Assembly (NCBI GenBank): GCA_964017155.1 | Contig: OZ024861.1 | Coordinates: 19,975,213-20,039,212 of the forward strand | Direction: 5' to 3' | DNA: 64,000 nucleotides | Source: Oasisia sp. SBJ-2009 | Lineage: Eukaryota > Annelida > Polychaeta > Sabellida > Siboglinidae | Part shown: positions 9,887 to 24,015 of the stretch, one piece after another | How positions within the stretch are numbered: the stretch's first letter is position 1 | Layout of the letters: each line of letters opens with the position of its first letter | Program-made: the position numbers and the translations under genes | The notes under the pieces: model-generated | The model's database searches: none | What the model was told of the DNA's origin: nothing | What the model saw: only the letters and a program-made list of their open reading frames with translations

Positions 9887-10826
9887 TGCACCCAGAAACA
9901 CGCACCAACACACGCACCCAAAACACGCACACACACAAGCGCCAACACAAGCACACACACACAGACACACACACCCACACGCGCACCCACACGCAATCAC
10001 ACACGCGCAAACACACGCACCACAAATGCATCAACACACGCACGCACCCACGCACACGCGGCCAAACATACACCCACACACACGCACCCACAAACGTGCA
10101 AACACACGCACACACACGCTCCCACACACACCCACATGCGGACCCACACACGCCAATCCACGCACAAAAACACGCTGACACACACATGCACACGCGCGAA
10201 GACACGCACACATATACATATGCAGCACACACGCACCCACTTACACGCACCAACTCACGAACGGAAGCATCCACACACGCGCCCACACAGGCACTCATTC
10301 AACACACACGCACCCACACATGCACTGACACACACGCACCCACACATGCACTGACACACGCACACACACAAATGCACCCAAACACAAGCACCCACACAAA
10401 CAAGCACACACGTCCACACACGAACCAATACATGCACTCAATCACATGAACCCACACACAGGCAACCACACACACACGCAGCCACACACGCACCCACACA
10501 CACGCGCGCGCCAGCACAAACACGCACACGCACGCACACACACGCAACCACATATGTACCCACACACGCCCACATACGCGACAACACGCACACATACACA
10601 CACATGCACCACACACGCACACACACACATGCACCCACACATGAATCAACACACGCACCGACACACGCACACACACACACAGGCACTCACAATCACGCAC
10701 CCACAAACGCACACACACGCGCAAAGATATGCACACATATACATATGCACTACAATCGCACCCACATACACACGCGCCCACACACGAATCCACACACGCA
10801 CCGGCACACGTACACACAAACCTGAA

Positions 10827-10830
<4 letters not shown>

Positions 10831-10877
<47 letters not shown>
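10831..10877. repeat. Pure CA microsatellite, 47 bp
   Basis: A pure CA run directly after ACCTGAACAAA. The related copy at about 19463 has a much shorter run, so this tract expanded or contracted after duplication. Confidence 0.92.
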
Positions 10878-10879
<2 letters not shown>

Positions 10880-11239
10880 ACCCACTCACACACACCCACA
10901 TACACACAAGCGCCCGCACACACGCAACCACACACGATTCCACACGCGCACCCACACACGCACCCACACACGCACACATATGCACCCACACACACACGCA
11001 CCCACTCACTCTCACACACACAGACGCACGCACCTTCACAAATATGCGCCCACACACGCAAACACACACACGCACACACTCTCGAAACCAAACACGCACA
11101 TATACACACACGCACCACACACACACGCGCGCACACACACGCACGCACACATACATACATGTGCCCACACACCCACGCACACACATGCAACTATACACAC
11201 GCAACCACACACACGCGCCAACACACGCACACAGTCACA

Positions 11240-11809
11240 CACGTACACACATACACGAATCCACACTTGCACCCACACACACACCGACACGCGCACACAG
11301 AGATATGCCCCCACACACAGGCACCACACCGGAATCCACTCACGCACCCACACACGCACAGACACACCCACACACTTTCTCTGTCTCTCTCGCTCATTCT
11401 GTCTCTGTCACACGCGCGCACACACACATACACACACACACACACACACTCGCACTCACCCTCGCACCCATTCACGCATCCACACGTCCGCGCCAGTACA
11501 CACACACACGCACCCATACACAGGTACACATACAGGCACCCACACACCCACACACGCACACACGCGCGCGCCAACATACGCACATATACACACATATGAA
11601 GGACACACTCACCCACACACACGCACCCAAACACGCACACATACACACACGCACCACACCCAAACACCCACACACACGCGACCACACACGCACACATACA
11701 CACACGCACCACTCACGCACCCACACACAGGCATCCACACACACACAAACACAAGCAAACACCTGCACACACACACCCACCCACCCACACACTCACACAT
11801 ACACACACA
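11240..11809 (+). repeat. Module C, copy with intact CT marker
   Basis: Contains, in order, GAATCCACACTTGCACCC, the CT marker at 11375-11409, CACGCGCGCACACACAC, TTCACGCATCCACACG, CACGCGCGCGCCAACATACG, ATGAAGGACACACTCACCC (about 11596) and AAACACAAGCAAACACC (about 11746). It is followed directly by module A. Confidence 0.7.
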
Positions 11810-12249
11810 TGCACCACACACGCAACCCCACACACGGGCCACACACGCAAATACACACAAGCACGCCGCCACACACACGCACCCACCCACACACGCACCC
11901 ACATACGCCCACACACGCTCCAACACATGCACACACACACACGCACCCACACACACACACAAACGCACCAACACCCACACGTACCTACACACGCACCCAC
12001 ACACGCACCCACACACGCACACACACGCGAAAACACACGCACACATACATGCTCCACACCGGCTCCCACAAACACGCTCCCAAGAACGCACCAACACACA
12101 AATCCACACTCGCACCGACACACGGACTCACACACGCGCACACACATGCACACAATGCACATATACACACAAGCACCACACACGCACCCAACCATACACT
12201 CACACGCACCCACACACACACGCCCCAACCGCACACATACACACAAGCA
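11810..12249 (+). repeat. Module A, copy 1
   Basis: Marked by ATGCACCACACACGCAACCC, GCTCCAACACATGCACAC, CATGCTCCACACCGGCTCCC, CCCAAGAACGCACCAACAC and CACACAATGCACATATACAC. The same landmarks in the same order occur at about 16745, 17872 and 20690. Confidence 0.72.
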
Positions 12250-13129
12250 CCCACACACCCACCAACACACGGACACACATTAGCACACACGCACACACAC
12301 ACACACAAACACATACACCCACACACAAGCGCCAACACACGCACACACACACAGACACCCACACGCGCACCCACACGCAACCACACACGCACACACACAC
12401 GGGCAAACACACGCACACAAACCGACAAACACACCATAAACGCATCAACACACACACGAACCCACGCAAACGCACACACACATACACACACACGCACCCA
12501 CAAACGTGCCAAAACACGCACACACACAGGCATCCACACACACCCACATGCGGACACACACACGCCAACCCACGCACAAAAACACGCAGACACACACATG
12601 CACGCACGGACGCATCCACACACGCGCCCACACACGCACACATTCAACACACACGCATCCACACACGCACCGACACACGAACATACACATGCACATAGGC
12701 ACCCATACACGCAAGCACACACGTACACACACGCAGCAACACATGCATTCAATCACATGCACCCACTCACACGCATCCACACACACGCAGCCACACACGC
12801 ACCGACACACACACGCGCGCCAGCACAAGCACACACACACACGCACCCATACACACACATACACCACACACGCACATACACGCACCCACACACGCACCCA
12901 CACATGAATCCACACACGCACCGACACACGCACCGACACACGCACACATATATGCACCCACACCCACGCACCCACTCTCACACACACGCACGCACCTTCA
13001 CAGACGCACACACCACACGCAGCCCACACACGAACGCACACACACGCACACACACTCGAATCCAAACACGCACACACACACGCACACACACAAACACGCA
13101 CGCCCACACGTGAACGCACCCACACATAC
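12250..13129 (+). repeat. Module B, copy 2 (shortened)
   Basis: Begins at CACCAACACACGGACACACA followed by TTAGCACACACGC, then runs through CATGCGGACACACACACGCC, CATTCAACACACACGC and TCGAATCCAAACACGCAC. It is shorter than copies 1 and 3 and lacks the CATATACATATGC landmark in clear form. Confidence 0.62.
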
Positions 13130-13820
13130 ATGTGCCCACACACGCACACACACACATGCACCTATACACATGCAACCACACACACGCACCCACACGCGCA
13201 CACACACGCGCCAACACGCACACACACACACACCAACCCAAACATGCACCCACACACACACCGTCACACGCACACACAGACATGCCCTCACACACAGGCA
13301 CCCACACCCGAATCCATTCACGCACCCACACACGCACTGACACACCCACACACTTTCTCTGTCTCTCTCGTTCGTTCTCTCTCTCTGTTACACGCGCGCG
13401 CACACACACATACACACACACGCACTCACCCGCGCACGCATTCACGCTTCCACACGCCCGCGCCAGTAAACACACACAGGCACCCATACACACGCACACA
13501 TACAGGCACCCACACACGCACACACGCGTGCCAACATAGGCACACATGCACCCAAGCACCACATACGCACATACACACAGGCATCCACACATACACAAAC
13601 ACAAGCAAACACACGCTCACAAATACACGCACCCACACGCACCCATGTATACATGCACGCACACACAAACACACGCACGCACACACACGCACCCACACAC
13701 AAATCCACACAGGCACCCACCCACGCACCAACACACGCACTCACACATATGCACCTATACACCCGCAACCACATACACGCACCCACACATGCACCCACAC
13801 GCGCACACTCACGCGCCAAT

Positions 13821-13885
<65 letters not shown>

Positions 13886-15586
13886 CACACACGAATCCAC
13901 CCATGCACCCACACACACACACCGACACAGGCACACACAGACAGTCCCCCACATACAGGCACCCACACACGAATCCACTCACGCACCCACACACGCACCT
14001 TTACCCACACATTTTCTCTGTCTCTCTCGCTCATTCTCTCTCTCTGTCACAGGCGCGCACGCTCACACACACACACACACACACACACTTACACATACAC
14101 ACACGCACTCACCCGCGCACCCATTCACGCATCCAAACGCCCGCGCCAGCACACAAATGCACCCATACACACGCACACATACAGGCACCCACACACGCAC
14201 ACACGCGCGCCAACATACGCACACATACACAAACATGAAGGACACACGCAGCCACACCCACACACCCACACACCCGCACACACGCTCCCACACACGCACA
14301 CTTACACTCACGCATCACACACGCACCCACACACAGGCATACACACACACAAAAACAAGCAAACACACGGACACAAATACACCCACATACACGCACCCAC
14401 ACATACATGCACGCACACACCCACACAACAAAACACACACACTTACACACACACACACATGCCCCCACTCACACGCACCCACATACACACATGCCCCCAA
14501 ACACGCATTCTAACACACACGCACCGACACACACTCAACTACACACGCACCGACTCACCCACATACATGCACCCACACGCGCGCACACACATATACTCGC
14601 ACCCACACCCATACACCCACACACGCGCGCCCACACACGCACACTTACACACACGCACCACACACGCACCCACACACAGGCATCCACACATACACAAACA
14701 CAAGCAAACACACGCACACACACACCCACATACACGCACCCACACATACATGCACGCACACACACAAACACACACACACGCACACACAGACACACACACG
14801 CACACCTGCACCCACTCACACGCACCCACATACAAACATGCGCCCAAACACGCATACATACACACACGCACCCACACACACGCAACTACACAAGCACCGA
14901 CTCACCCACACACATGCACCCACACGAGCACACACACGCGCCAACATACGCACACACACACGCCCATACACACACAAATCCACCCATTCGCCCACACACA
15001 CACCGACACTCGCACACACAGACATGCCCCCTCACACAGGCACCCACACACGAATCCACTCACGCACCCACACACGCACTGACACACTCACACACTTTCT
15101 CTGTCTCTCTCGCTCATTCTCTCTCTGTGTCACACGCGCGCGCACACACACACACATACACACACGCACTCACCCGCGCACCCATTCACGCATCCACACG
15201 CCCGCCCCAGCACACACACACACGCACCCATACACACGCACACATACAGGCACCCACACACGCACACACGCGCGCCAACATACGCACACATACACACACA
15301 TGAAGGACACGCACCCACACACACGCACCCAAACACGCAACCACACCAACACACCCACACACACGCGCCCACACACACACAAACACACACACACACACGA
15401 ATCCAAACATGCACCCACAAACACATACCGACACAGGCACACACAGACATGCCCCCACACACAGGCACCCACACACGAGTCCACTCACGCACCCACACAC
15501 GCACCGTTACCCACACACTCTCTGTCTCTCTCGCTCATTCTCTCTCTCTATCGCACGCGCGCGCGCGCACACACACCCACACATTT

Positions 15587-15620
<34 letters not shown>

Positions 15621-16744
15621 TCACCCGCGCACCCATTCACGCATCCACACGCACACATACACACACACATGAAGGACACACGCACCCACACACACGCACC
15701 CAAACACGCACCCACACCCACACACCCACACACCCACACACACGCGCCCACACACGCATAAATACACTCACGCACCACACACGCACCCACACACGGGCAT
15801 CCACACACACACACAAACACAATCAAACACACGGACACAAATATACCACATACACGCACCCACACATACATGCACGCACACACACACACACGCACACACA
15901 CAACACACACACACACATACACACACACATGCACCCACTCACACCTACCCACATGCACACATGCGCCCAAACACGCATATTTACACACACGCACCCAAAC
16001 ACACTCAACTACACACGCACCGACCCACCCACATACATGCACAGACACGCGCGCACACACACATACACACACACAGACACATACGCAACCACATACACGC
16101 ACCCACAGACGAATCCACACACGCACCGATATACGCACACACAAACATGAAAAGAAAAAAAACAGACACACACCCACGCACGAACTCACACGCACCCAAA
16201 CACGCATCCACACCCATACACACACGCGCCCACACACGCACACATACACACACGCACCACACACGCACCCACACACAGGCATACACACATACACAAATCC
16301 ACCCATTCGCCCACAGACACACCGACACTCGCACACACAGACATGCCCCCACACACAGGCACCCACACACGAATCCACTCACGCACCCACACACGCACTG
16401 ACACACCCACACACTTTCTCTGTCTCTCTCGCTCATTCTCTCTCTGTGTCACAGGCGCGCGCAAACACACATACACCCACACACGCACTAACCCGAGCAC
16501 CCATTCACGCATCCACACGCCCGCCCCAGCACACACACACACACACGCACCCATACACACGCACACATGCAGGCACCCACACAGGAACACACGCGCGCGC
16601 CAACATAGGCACGCATACAAACACATGAAGGACACGCACCCAAACACACGCACTCACACACAGGCATCCACACACAAACAAACACAAGCAAACAGACGCA
16701 CACACACCCACAGACACGCACCCACACACGCACATATACACACA
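13130..16744 (+). repeat. Cluster of tandem module C copies
   Basis: Five CT markers (near 13353, 14011, 15095, 15518 and 16414) and ATGAAGGACAC phrases near 14236, 15300, 15670 and 16625 show module C repeated directly without A or B between. Units are about 0.4 to 1.1 kb. The 15518 unit is a short internal-deletion form. A pure CA run of about 53 bp lies at 13826-13878, and an A-rich stretch ATGAAAAGAAAAAAAACAG lies at about 16147. Confidence 0.7.
13826..13878. repeat. Pure CA microsatellite, 53 bp
   Basis: An uninterrupted CA run inside the module C cluster, between CAATACACG and CGCACACAC. Confidence 0.92.
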
Positions 16745-17125
16745 CATGCACCACACACGCAACCCCACACACGCGCCACACACGCAAACACACACACGCA
16801 CGCACCCACACACACGCACCCACCTTCACACGCACCCACACGCACACGCAAACGCTCCAACACATGCACACACAGGCACCCACACACACAAACGCTCCAA
16901 CATTCACACGTACCTACACACGCACCCACACACGCAGCCACACACGCACACACAAGCGACAACACACGCAAACATACACACACACATGCTCCACACACGC
17001 ACCCACAAACACGCACCCAAGAAAGCACCAACACACGAATCCACACACGAACCCACACTCGCACCGACACACGGACTCACACTCCGGCCCACACATGCAC
17101 TCAATGCAAACATACACACAGGCAC
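16745..17125 (+). repeat. Module A, copy 2
   Basis: Same landmarks as copy 1 (ATGCACCACACACGCAACCC, CCCAAGAAAGCACCAACAC, ACACGGACTCACACTCCGGC). Unlike the other A copies it is followed by a module C fragment (CACACAGGCACCCACACACG) instead of B, so an exchange joined A to C near 17110. Confidence 0.7.
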
Positions 17126-17871
17126 CCACACACGAATCCACTCACGCACCCACACACGCGCACACGCGCGCCAACACACGCACACATACACACACATGAA
17201 GGACACACGCACCCCCACACACGCACCCAAACACGCACCCACACCCACACACCCACACACACGGGCCCACAAGCACTCATACACACACGCACCCGGAGAC
17301 AGGCATCCACACACACACAAACACAAGCAAACACACGCACACAAATACACCCACACACACGCACCCTCTCATACATGCACGCACACACACAAACACACGC
17401 ACCAACACACACAAGCACGCACACACACGCACGCACACACACATACATGTGCCCACGCACGCACACGCACGCACCCACACACAAATCCACACAGGCACCC
17501 ACACACGCACCAACACACGCACTCACACACATGCACCTATACACACGCAACCACATACACGCACCCACACATGAACACACACGCGGACACACACGCGCCA
17601 ATCCACGCACACACACACGCACACACACACACACACGAATCCACACCGACACACGTACACACATACATGCCCCCACACAGAGGCACCCACACACGAATCC
17701 ACTCACGCACGCACACACGCACCGACACACCGACACACTTTCTCTGTCTCTCTCGATCATTCTCTCTCTGTCAAATGCGCGAACACACACACACACACAC
17801 ATACACACACACGCACTCACCCGTGCACCCATTCAAACATCCACACGCCGGCTCCAGCACACACACACACA
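17126..17871 (+). repeat. Module C copies between two module A copies
   Basis: Contains ATGAAGGACACACGCACCCC near 17196, AAACACAAGCAAACACACGC near 17319 and a CT marker at 17738-17772. It ends at the GCACCACACACGCAACCCC start of the next module A. Confidence 0.65.
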
Positions 17872-18389
17872 CATGCACCACACACGCAACCCCACACACG
17901 CGCCACACACGCAAATACACATACACACACGCACGCACCCGCACGCATCCACCTTCACACGCATCCACACGCACACGCACACGCTCCAACTCATGCACAC
18001 ACAGGCACCCACACACACAAACGCACCAACACTCACACGTACCTACACACGCACCCACACACGCAGCCACACACGCACATACACGCGACAACACACGCAC
18101 CCACAAACACGCACCCAAGAACGCAACAACACACGAATCCACACACGAACCCACACTCGCACCGACACACGGACTCACACTCGCGCCCACACATGCACAC
18201 AAGCACCACACACGTACCCACCCACACACTCGCACGCACCCACACACACACATGCGCCCACATGCACACATACACACACGCACCCCACACACGCACCGAC
18301 ACACACACGCACGCACACACACGCACGCACACATACATACATGTGATCACACACACGCAACCACACACGCACCCACACACGCAGCAAAA
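17872..18389 (+). repeat. Module A, copy 3
   Basis: Matches copy 2 with a deletion around the TGCTCCACAC landmark (CACGCGACAACACACGCACC joins directly near 18077). It continues through CCCAAGAACGCAACAACAC into module B, as in copies 1 and 4. Confidence 0.7.
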
Positions 18390-19882
18390 TACGGACACAC
18401 ACACATACACCCACACACACGCGTCCACACATTAGCACACACGCACACACACACACACACACAAACACATGCACCCACACACACGCACCCAAACACGCAC
18501 ACACACAAGCGTCAACACAAGCACACACACACAGACACAGACACACACACCCACACGCGCACCCACACGCAACCACAAACGCACACACACAATCGCGTAA
18601 ACACACGTACACATACCCACAAATGCACCACAAACGCATCACCACACGCACGCACCCACGCACACACGGCAACACATACACCCACACCCACTCACATGCA
18701 CCCATAAACGTGCAAACACACGCACACACACGCACGCACCCACCCACACCCACATGCGGACCCACACACGCCAACCCACGCACATGCAGACACACACATG
18801 CACACGCGCAAAGACACGCACACATATACATATGCAGCACACACGCACCCACTTACACGCACCATCAGACGCACGGACGCATCCACACACGCGCCCACAC
18901 ACGCACTCATTTAACACACACGCACCCACACATGCACCGACACACGCAAACACACAAATGCACCCACACACACGCACCCACACACGCAAGCACACACGTC
19001 CACACACGAAAGAATACATGCACTCAATGACATGCACCCACACACACGCAACCATACACACGCGGCCACACACGCCCCCATACACACGCGCGCGCCAGCA
19101 CAAGCACACACGCACGCACCTACACACACGCAACCACATACGTACCCACACACGCCCACATACGCGACAACACGCACACATACACACTCATGCACCACAC
19201 ACGCACACCCACATCCACACATGCACCCACACATGAATCCACACACGCACAGACACACGCACCGACACACGCACACACACACACATGCACTCACACTCAC
19301 GCACCCACACACGCACACACACGCGCAAAGAGAGGCACACATATAAATATGCTCTACAATCGCACCCACATACACACGCGCCCACACACACACACACACA
19401 TACACACACAGACACACACGCACCCACATATCAGCACCGACACACGTACACACAAAACCTGAACAAACACACACACACACGCACCCAGTCACACGCACCC
19501 ACATACACAAATGCGCCCGCACACACGTAACCACACACGAATCCACACAGCCACCCACACACTCACCCACACACGCACACAAATGCACCCACACACACGC
19601 ACCCACTCACACACACACGCACGCACCTTCACATATATGCGCCCACACAAGGACACACACACACACACACGCACACACACTCGAATCCAAACACGCACAT
19701 ATACACACACGCACCACACACACACGCACCCACACACACACGCACGCACAAACACGCACGCAAACATACATACATGTGCCCACACACGCACGCACACACA
19801 CGCACCTATACACACGCAACCACATACACGCACCCACTCACACACACACGCACGCACCTTCACATATATGCGCCCACACAAG

Positions 19883-19914
<32 letters not shown>

Positions 19915-20110
19915 CACTCGATTCCAAACACGCACATATACACACACGCACCACAGACACACGCACCCACTCACACACACACGCACGCACGCACCTTCAC
20001 ATATATGCGCCCACACAAGCACACACACACACACGCACACACACTCGAATCCAAACACGCACATATACACACACGCACCACACACACACACGCAACCACA
20101 CACACACGCA
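18390..20110 (+). repeat. Module B, copy 3 (long)
   Basis: Aligns with copy 1 through ACATTAGCACACACGC (about 18430), GCGCAAAGACACGCACACAT (about 18807), CATATACATATGCAGCACAC, GCTCTACAATCGCACCC (about 19350) and ACAAAACCTGAACAAAC (about 19452). Its right end contains an extra local triplication at 19601-20105 that is absent from copy 1. Confidence 0.72.
19601..20105 (+). repeat. Local triplication in module B
   Basis: The phrase CACCTTCACATATATGCGCC occurs at 19624, 19855 and 19992 (spacings about 231 and 137 bp). Each is followed by a CA run, then TCCAAACACGCACATATACA and CACGCACCACA. The copies differ in CA-run length and in a few bases. Confidence 0.78.
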
Positions 20111-20269
20111 CGCACAAACACGCACGCACACATACATACATGTGCCCACACACGCACGCACACACATGCATCAATACACACGCAACCACATACACGCACC
20201 CACACATGCACCCAAACGCGCACACACACGTGCCAACACACGCACACACACACGCACACACACACACAC

Positions 20270-20689
20270 ACACGAATCCACACATGCGCCCACACACACA
20301 TCGTCACACGCACACACAGACATGCCCCCACACACACAGGCACCACACCTGAATCCACGCACGCACCCACACACGCACCGACACACCCACACACTTTCTC
20401 TGTCTCTCTCTCTCACACGCGCGCACACACTCAAACACACACGCACTCACCCGCGCACCCATTCACGCATCCACACCCCCGCGCCAGTACACACACACAC
20501 ACGCACCCGTAGACACGCACACATATGGCACCCACACACGCACACACGCGCGCCAACATACGCACACATACACACATATGAAGGACACGCGCACCCTCAC
20601 ACACTCACCCAAACACGCGCCCACACCCAACACCTACACACACGCGCCCACACACGCACACATAGATACACACACACACACACACGCAC
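20270..20689 (+). repeat. Module C, copy before module A copy 4
   Basis: Holds a shortened CT marker at 20394-20414, CACGCGCGCGCCAACATACG near 20546, and ATGAAGGACACGCGCACCCT at 20578. Module A follows near 20690. Confidence 0.66.
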
Positions 20690-21054
20690 CCACACACGCA
20701 CACATTCACACACATGCACACACACACGCACCCACACACACACAAACGCAGCAACACTCACACGTACCTACAAACGCACCCACACACGCACCCACACACG
20801 CACACACACGCGACATCACACGCACACATACACACACATGCTCCACACACGCACCCACAAACACGCACCCAAGAACGCACCAATACACGCACCGACACAC
20901 GGACTCACACACGCGCCCACACATGCACACAATGCACATATACACAAAAGCATCACACACGCACCCACCCACCCACTCGCACGCTCCAACACACACATGC
21001 GCCCACACGCACACATACACACACGCACCCACACACACCCACCCACACACGAAT
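20690..21054 (+). repeat. Module A, copy 4
   Basis: Landmarks AACACTCACACGTACCTAC, CATGCTCCACACACGCACC, CCCAAGAACGCACCAATAC and CACACAATGCACATATACAC occur in the usual order. Module B landmarks follow. Confidence 0.7.
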
Positions 21055-21561
21055 CCACACACGCATCTACACACCCACCAACACACGGACACACACGCAC
21101 CCACACACACAAACACGTGCACCCACACACACGCACCAACACGCGCACCCAAACACGCACACACACAACACACATACCCACAAATGCACCACAAACGCAT
21201 CAACACACGCACGCACCCACGCTCACGCGCACACACATACACACACACACACACATCCACAAACGTGCCAACACATGCACACACACGCAAAAAAATATGC
21301 AGACACACACACGCACACGCGCAGACACACCCACAAACGGACCCACACAAGCCAACCCACGCACAAAAACATGCAGACACACACATACACACGCGCAAAG
21401 ACACTCGCACATATACATATGCAGCACACACGCACCCACTTACAAGCACCCACACACGCACGGACGCAGCCTCACACGCGCCCACACACGCACACATTCA
21501 ACACACACGTACCCACACATGCACCGACACAGGCACACACACACATGCACCCACACACACG

Positions 21562-21628
<67 letters not shown>

Positions 21629-21634
21629 CACACG
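21055..21634 (+). repeat. Module B, copy 4 (shortened)
   Basis: Begins at CACCAACACACGGACACACA (about 21077), then GCGCAAAGACACTCGCAC and CATATACATATGCAGCAC near 21415, and CATTCAACACACACGTACCC near 21496. It ends in two CA runs near 21566-21627. Confidence 0.65.
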
Positions 21635-22072
21635 CACCCTCACACAGGCATGCACACACACAAACACAAGCAAACACACTCATACAAATACACGCACGCA
21701 CCTTCACATACATGTGCCCACAAACGCACGCACACACACGCACCCACACACAAATCCACAAGCACCTACACACGCACTCACACATATGCACCTGTACACA
21801 CGCATCCACATACACGCTCCCACACATGCACCCACACGTGCACACACACGCGCCAACACACGCACTCACCCACACAGGAATCCACACATGCACCCACACA
21901 CACACCGACACACGCACACACAGACATGTCCCCACACACAGGCATCCACACACGAATCCACTCACACATCGACACACGTACCGACACACCCACACACTCA
22001 CAAACACTCACAAACACACGCACACAAATACACCCACATACACGCACCCACACATACATGCACGCATACACA

Positions 22073-22106
<34 letters not shown>

Positions 22107-22790
22107 CACCCACTCACACGCACCCACATACACACATTCGCCCAAACACGCATACACGCACCCACATACAGGCATCCACAAACACACAAACACAAGCAAA
22201 CACACGCACACAAATACACGCACACACACGCACCCACACATACATGGACGCACACACGCACCAACACACGCACCCACCCTCACACGCACGCACACACACG
22301 GACACACCCACTCATACATGAGCCCACACACGCACGCACAAACAGGTACCCACACACAACTCCAAACAGGCACCCACCTACGCACCAACACACGCACTCA
22401 CACATATGCACATATACACACGCAACCACATACACGCACCCACACATGCACCCACACGCGCACACACACGCGACAACACACGCACGCACACACACACGCA
22501 CACACGCACACACGAATCCACACAAGCACCCAAACACACACCGACACACGCATACACAAACATGCCCCCACACACGCACCGTTACACCCACACACTTTCT
22601 CTGTCTCTCTCGCTCATTCTCTCACTCTCTCTGTCACACGCGCGCGCACACACACACACCCACACGCACTCACCCGCGCACCCATTCACGCATCCACACG
22701 GCTGCGCCAGCACACCCTCACACACACCCATACACACGCCCACATACAGGCACCGACACACGCGGGCCAACATACGCACACATACACACA
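21635..22790 (+). repeat. Module C variant, tandem copy 1 of a 1.38-kb duplication
   Basis: Begins with CACGCACCCTCACACAGGC and ends past the CT marker at 22595-22635. Landmarks match 23022-24015: CGTACCGACACACCC at 21977 against 23366 (offset 1389) and GTTACACCCACACA at 22581 against 23958 (offset 1377). Confidence 0.8.
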
Positions 22791-23021
22791 CATGAAGGAC
22801 ACACGCACCCACACACACGCACCCAAACACGCATCCACACCCACACACCCACACACACGCTCCCACACACGCACATATACACACACGCACCACACACACA
22901 CACACACACAGAGGCATCCACACAAACACAAACACAAGCAAACACACGCACACAAATACACCCACATACACGCACCCACACATACGTGCACGCACACACA
23001 AAAACACACGCACAACACACG
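22791..23021 (+). repeat. Module C linker with ATGAAGGACAC marker
   Basis: ATGAAGGACACACGCACCC at about 22792, then the recurrent AAACACAAGCAAACACACGC near 22931. The same linker follows the second tandem copy at about 24016. Confidence 0.68.
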
Positions 23022-24015
23022 CACCCTCACACAGGCATGCACAAACATACAAACACAAGCAAACACACGCATACAAATACACGCACGCACCTACACATAC
23101 ATGTGCCTACAAACGCACGCACAAACACGCACCCACACACAAATCCACACGCACGAACACACGCACTCACACATATGCACCTGTACACACGCAACCACAT
23201 ACACGCACCCACACATGCACCCACACGTGCACACACACGCGCGAACACACGCACACACCCACACAGGAATCCACACATGCACCCACACACACACCGACAC
23301 ACGCACACACAGACATGTCCCCACACACAGGCATCCACACACGAATCCACTCACGCACCGACACACGTACCGACACACCCACACACTCACAAACACTCAC
23401 AAACACACGCACACAAATACACCCACATACACACACCCACACATACATGCACGCATACACACAAACACACACACAGACACACACACACACACACACATGC
23501 ACCCACTCACACGCACCCACATACACACATTCGCCCAAATACGCATGCACTCACCCACACACAGGCATCCACAAACACACAAACGCAAGCAAACACACGC
23601 ACACAAATACACGCACACACACGCACCCACACATACATGGACGCACACACGCACCAACACACGCACCCACTCTCACACGCACGCACACACACGCACGCAC
23701 CCACTCATACATGTGCCCACACACGCACGCACACACAGGCACCCACACACAAATCCACACAAGCACCCACGCACTCACACATATGCACCTATACACACGC
23801 AACCACATACACGCACCCACACATGCATCCACACGCGCACATTCACGCGCCGACACACGCACGCACACACACGCGCACACACACAGACACAAATCCACAC
23901 AAGCACCCAAACACACACCGACACACGCACGCACAGACATGCCCCCACACACGCACCGTTACACCCACACATTTTCTCTGTCTCTCTCGCTCATTCTTTC
24001 ACTCTCTCTGTCACA
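23022..24015 (+). repeat. Module C variant, tandem copy 2 of a 1.38-kb duplication
   Basis: Close match to 21635-22640, including the run ACTCACAAACACTCACAAAC near 23385 and the CT marker at 23971-24012. Differences are scattered substitutions and a few short indels. Confidence 0.8.

Larger units (their letters stand above)
9775..11165 (+). repeat. Module B, copy 1
   Basis: Runs from the AATTAGCACACACGCACAC landmark through GCGAAGACACGCACACATAT, CATATACATATGCAGCACAC, ACACACAAACCTGAACAAAC (about 10813) and TCGAAACCAAACACGCACAT. It aligns with 18390-20110 at an offset of about 8.6 kb. It includes pure CA runs at 9827-9880 and 10831-10877. Confidence 0.7.

Noticed and set aside
10723..10770. 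tRNA or small RNA gene at the few non-CA stretches (for example near CATATACATATGCACTACAATC)
   Set aside because: No cloverleaf, no A or B box and no stable fold is apparent; the stretch is a duplicated satellite landmark.
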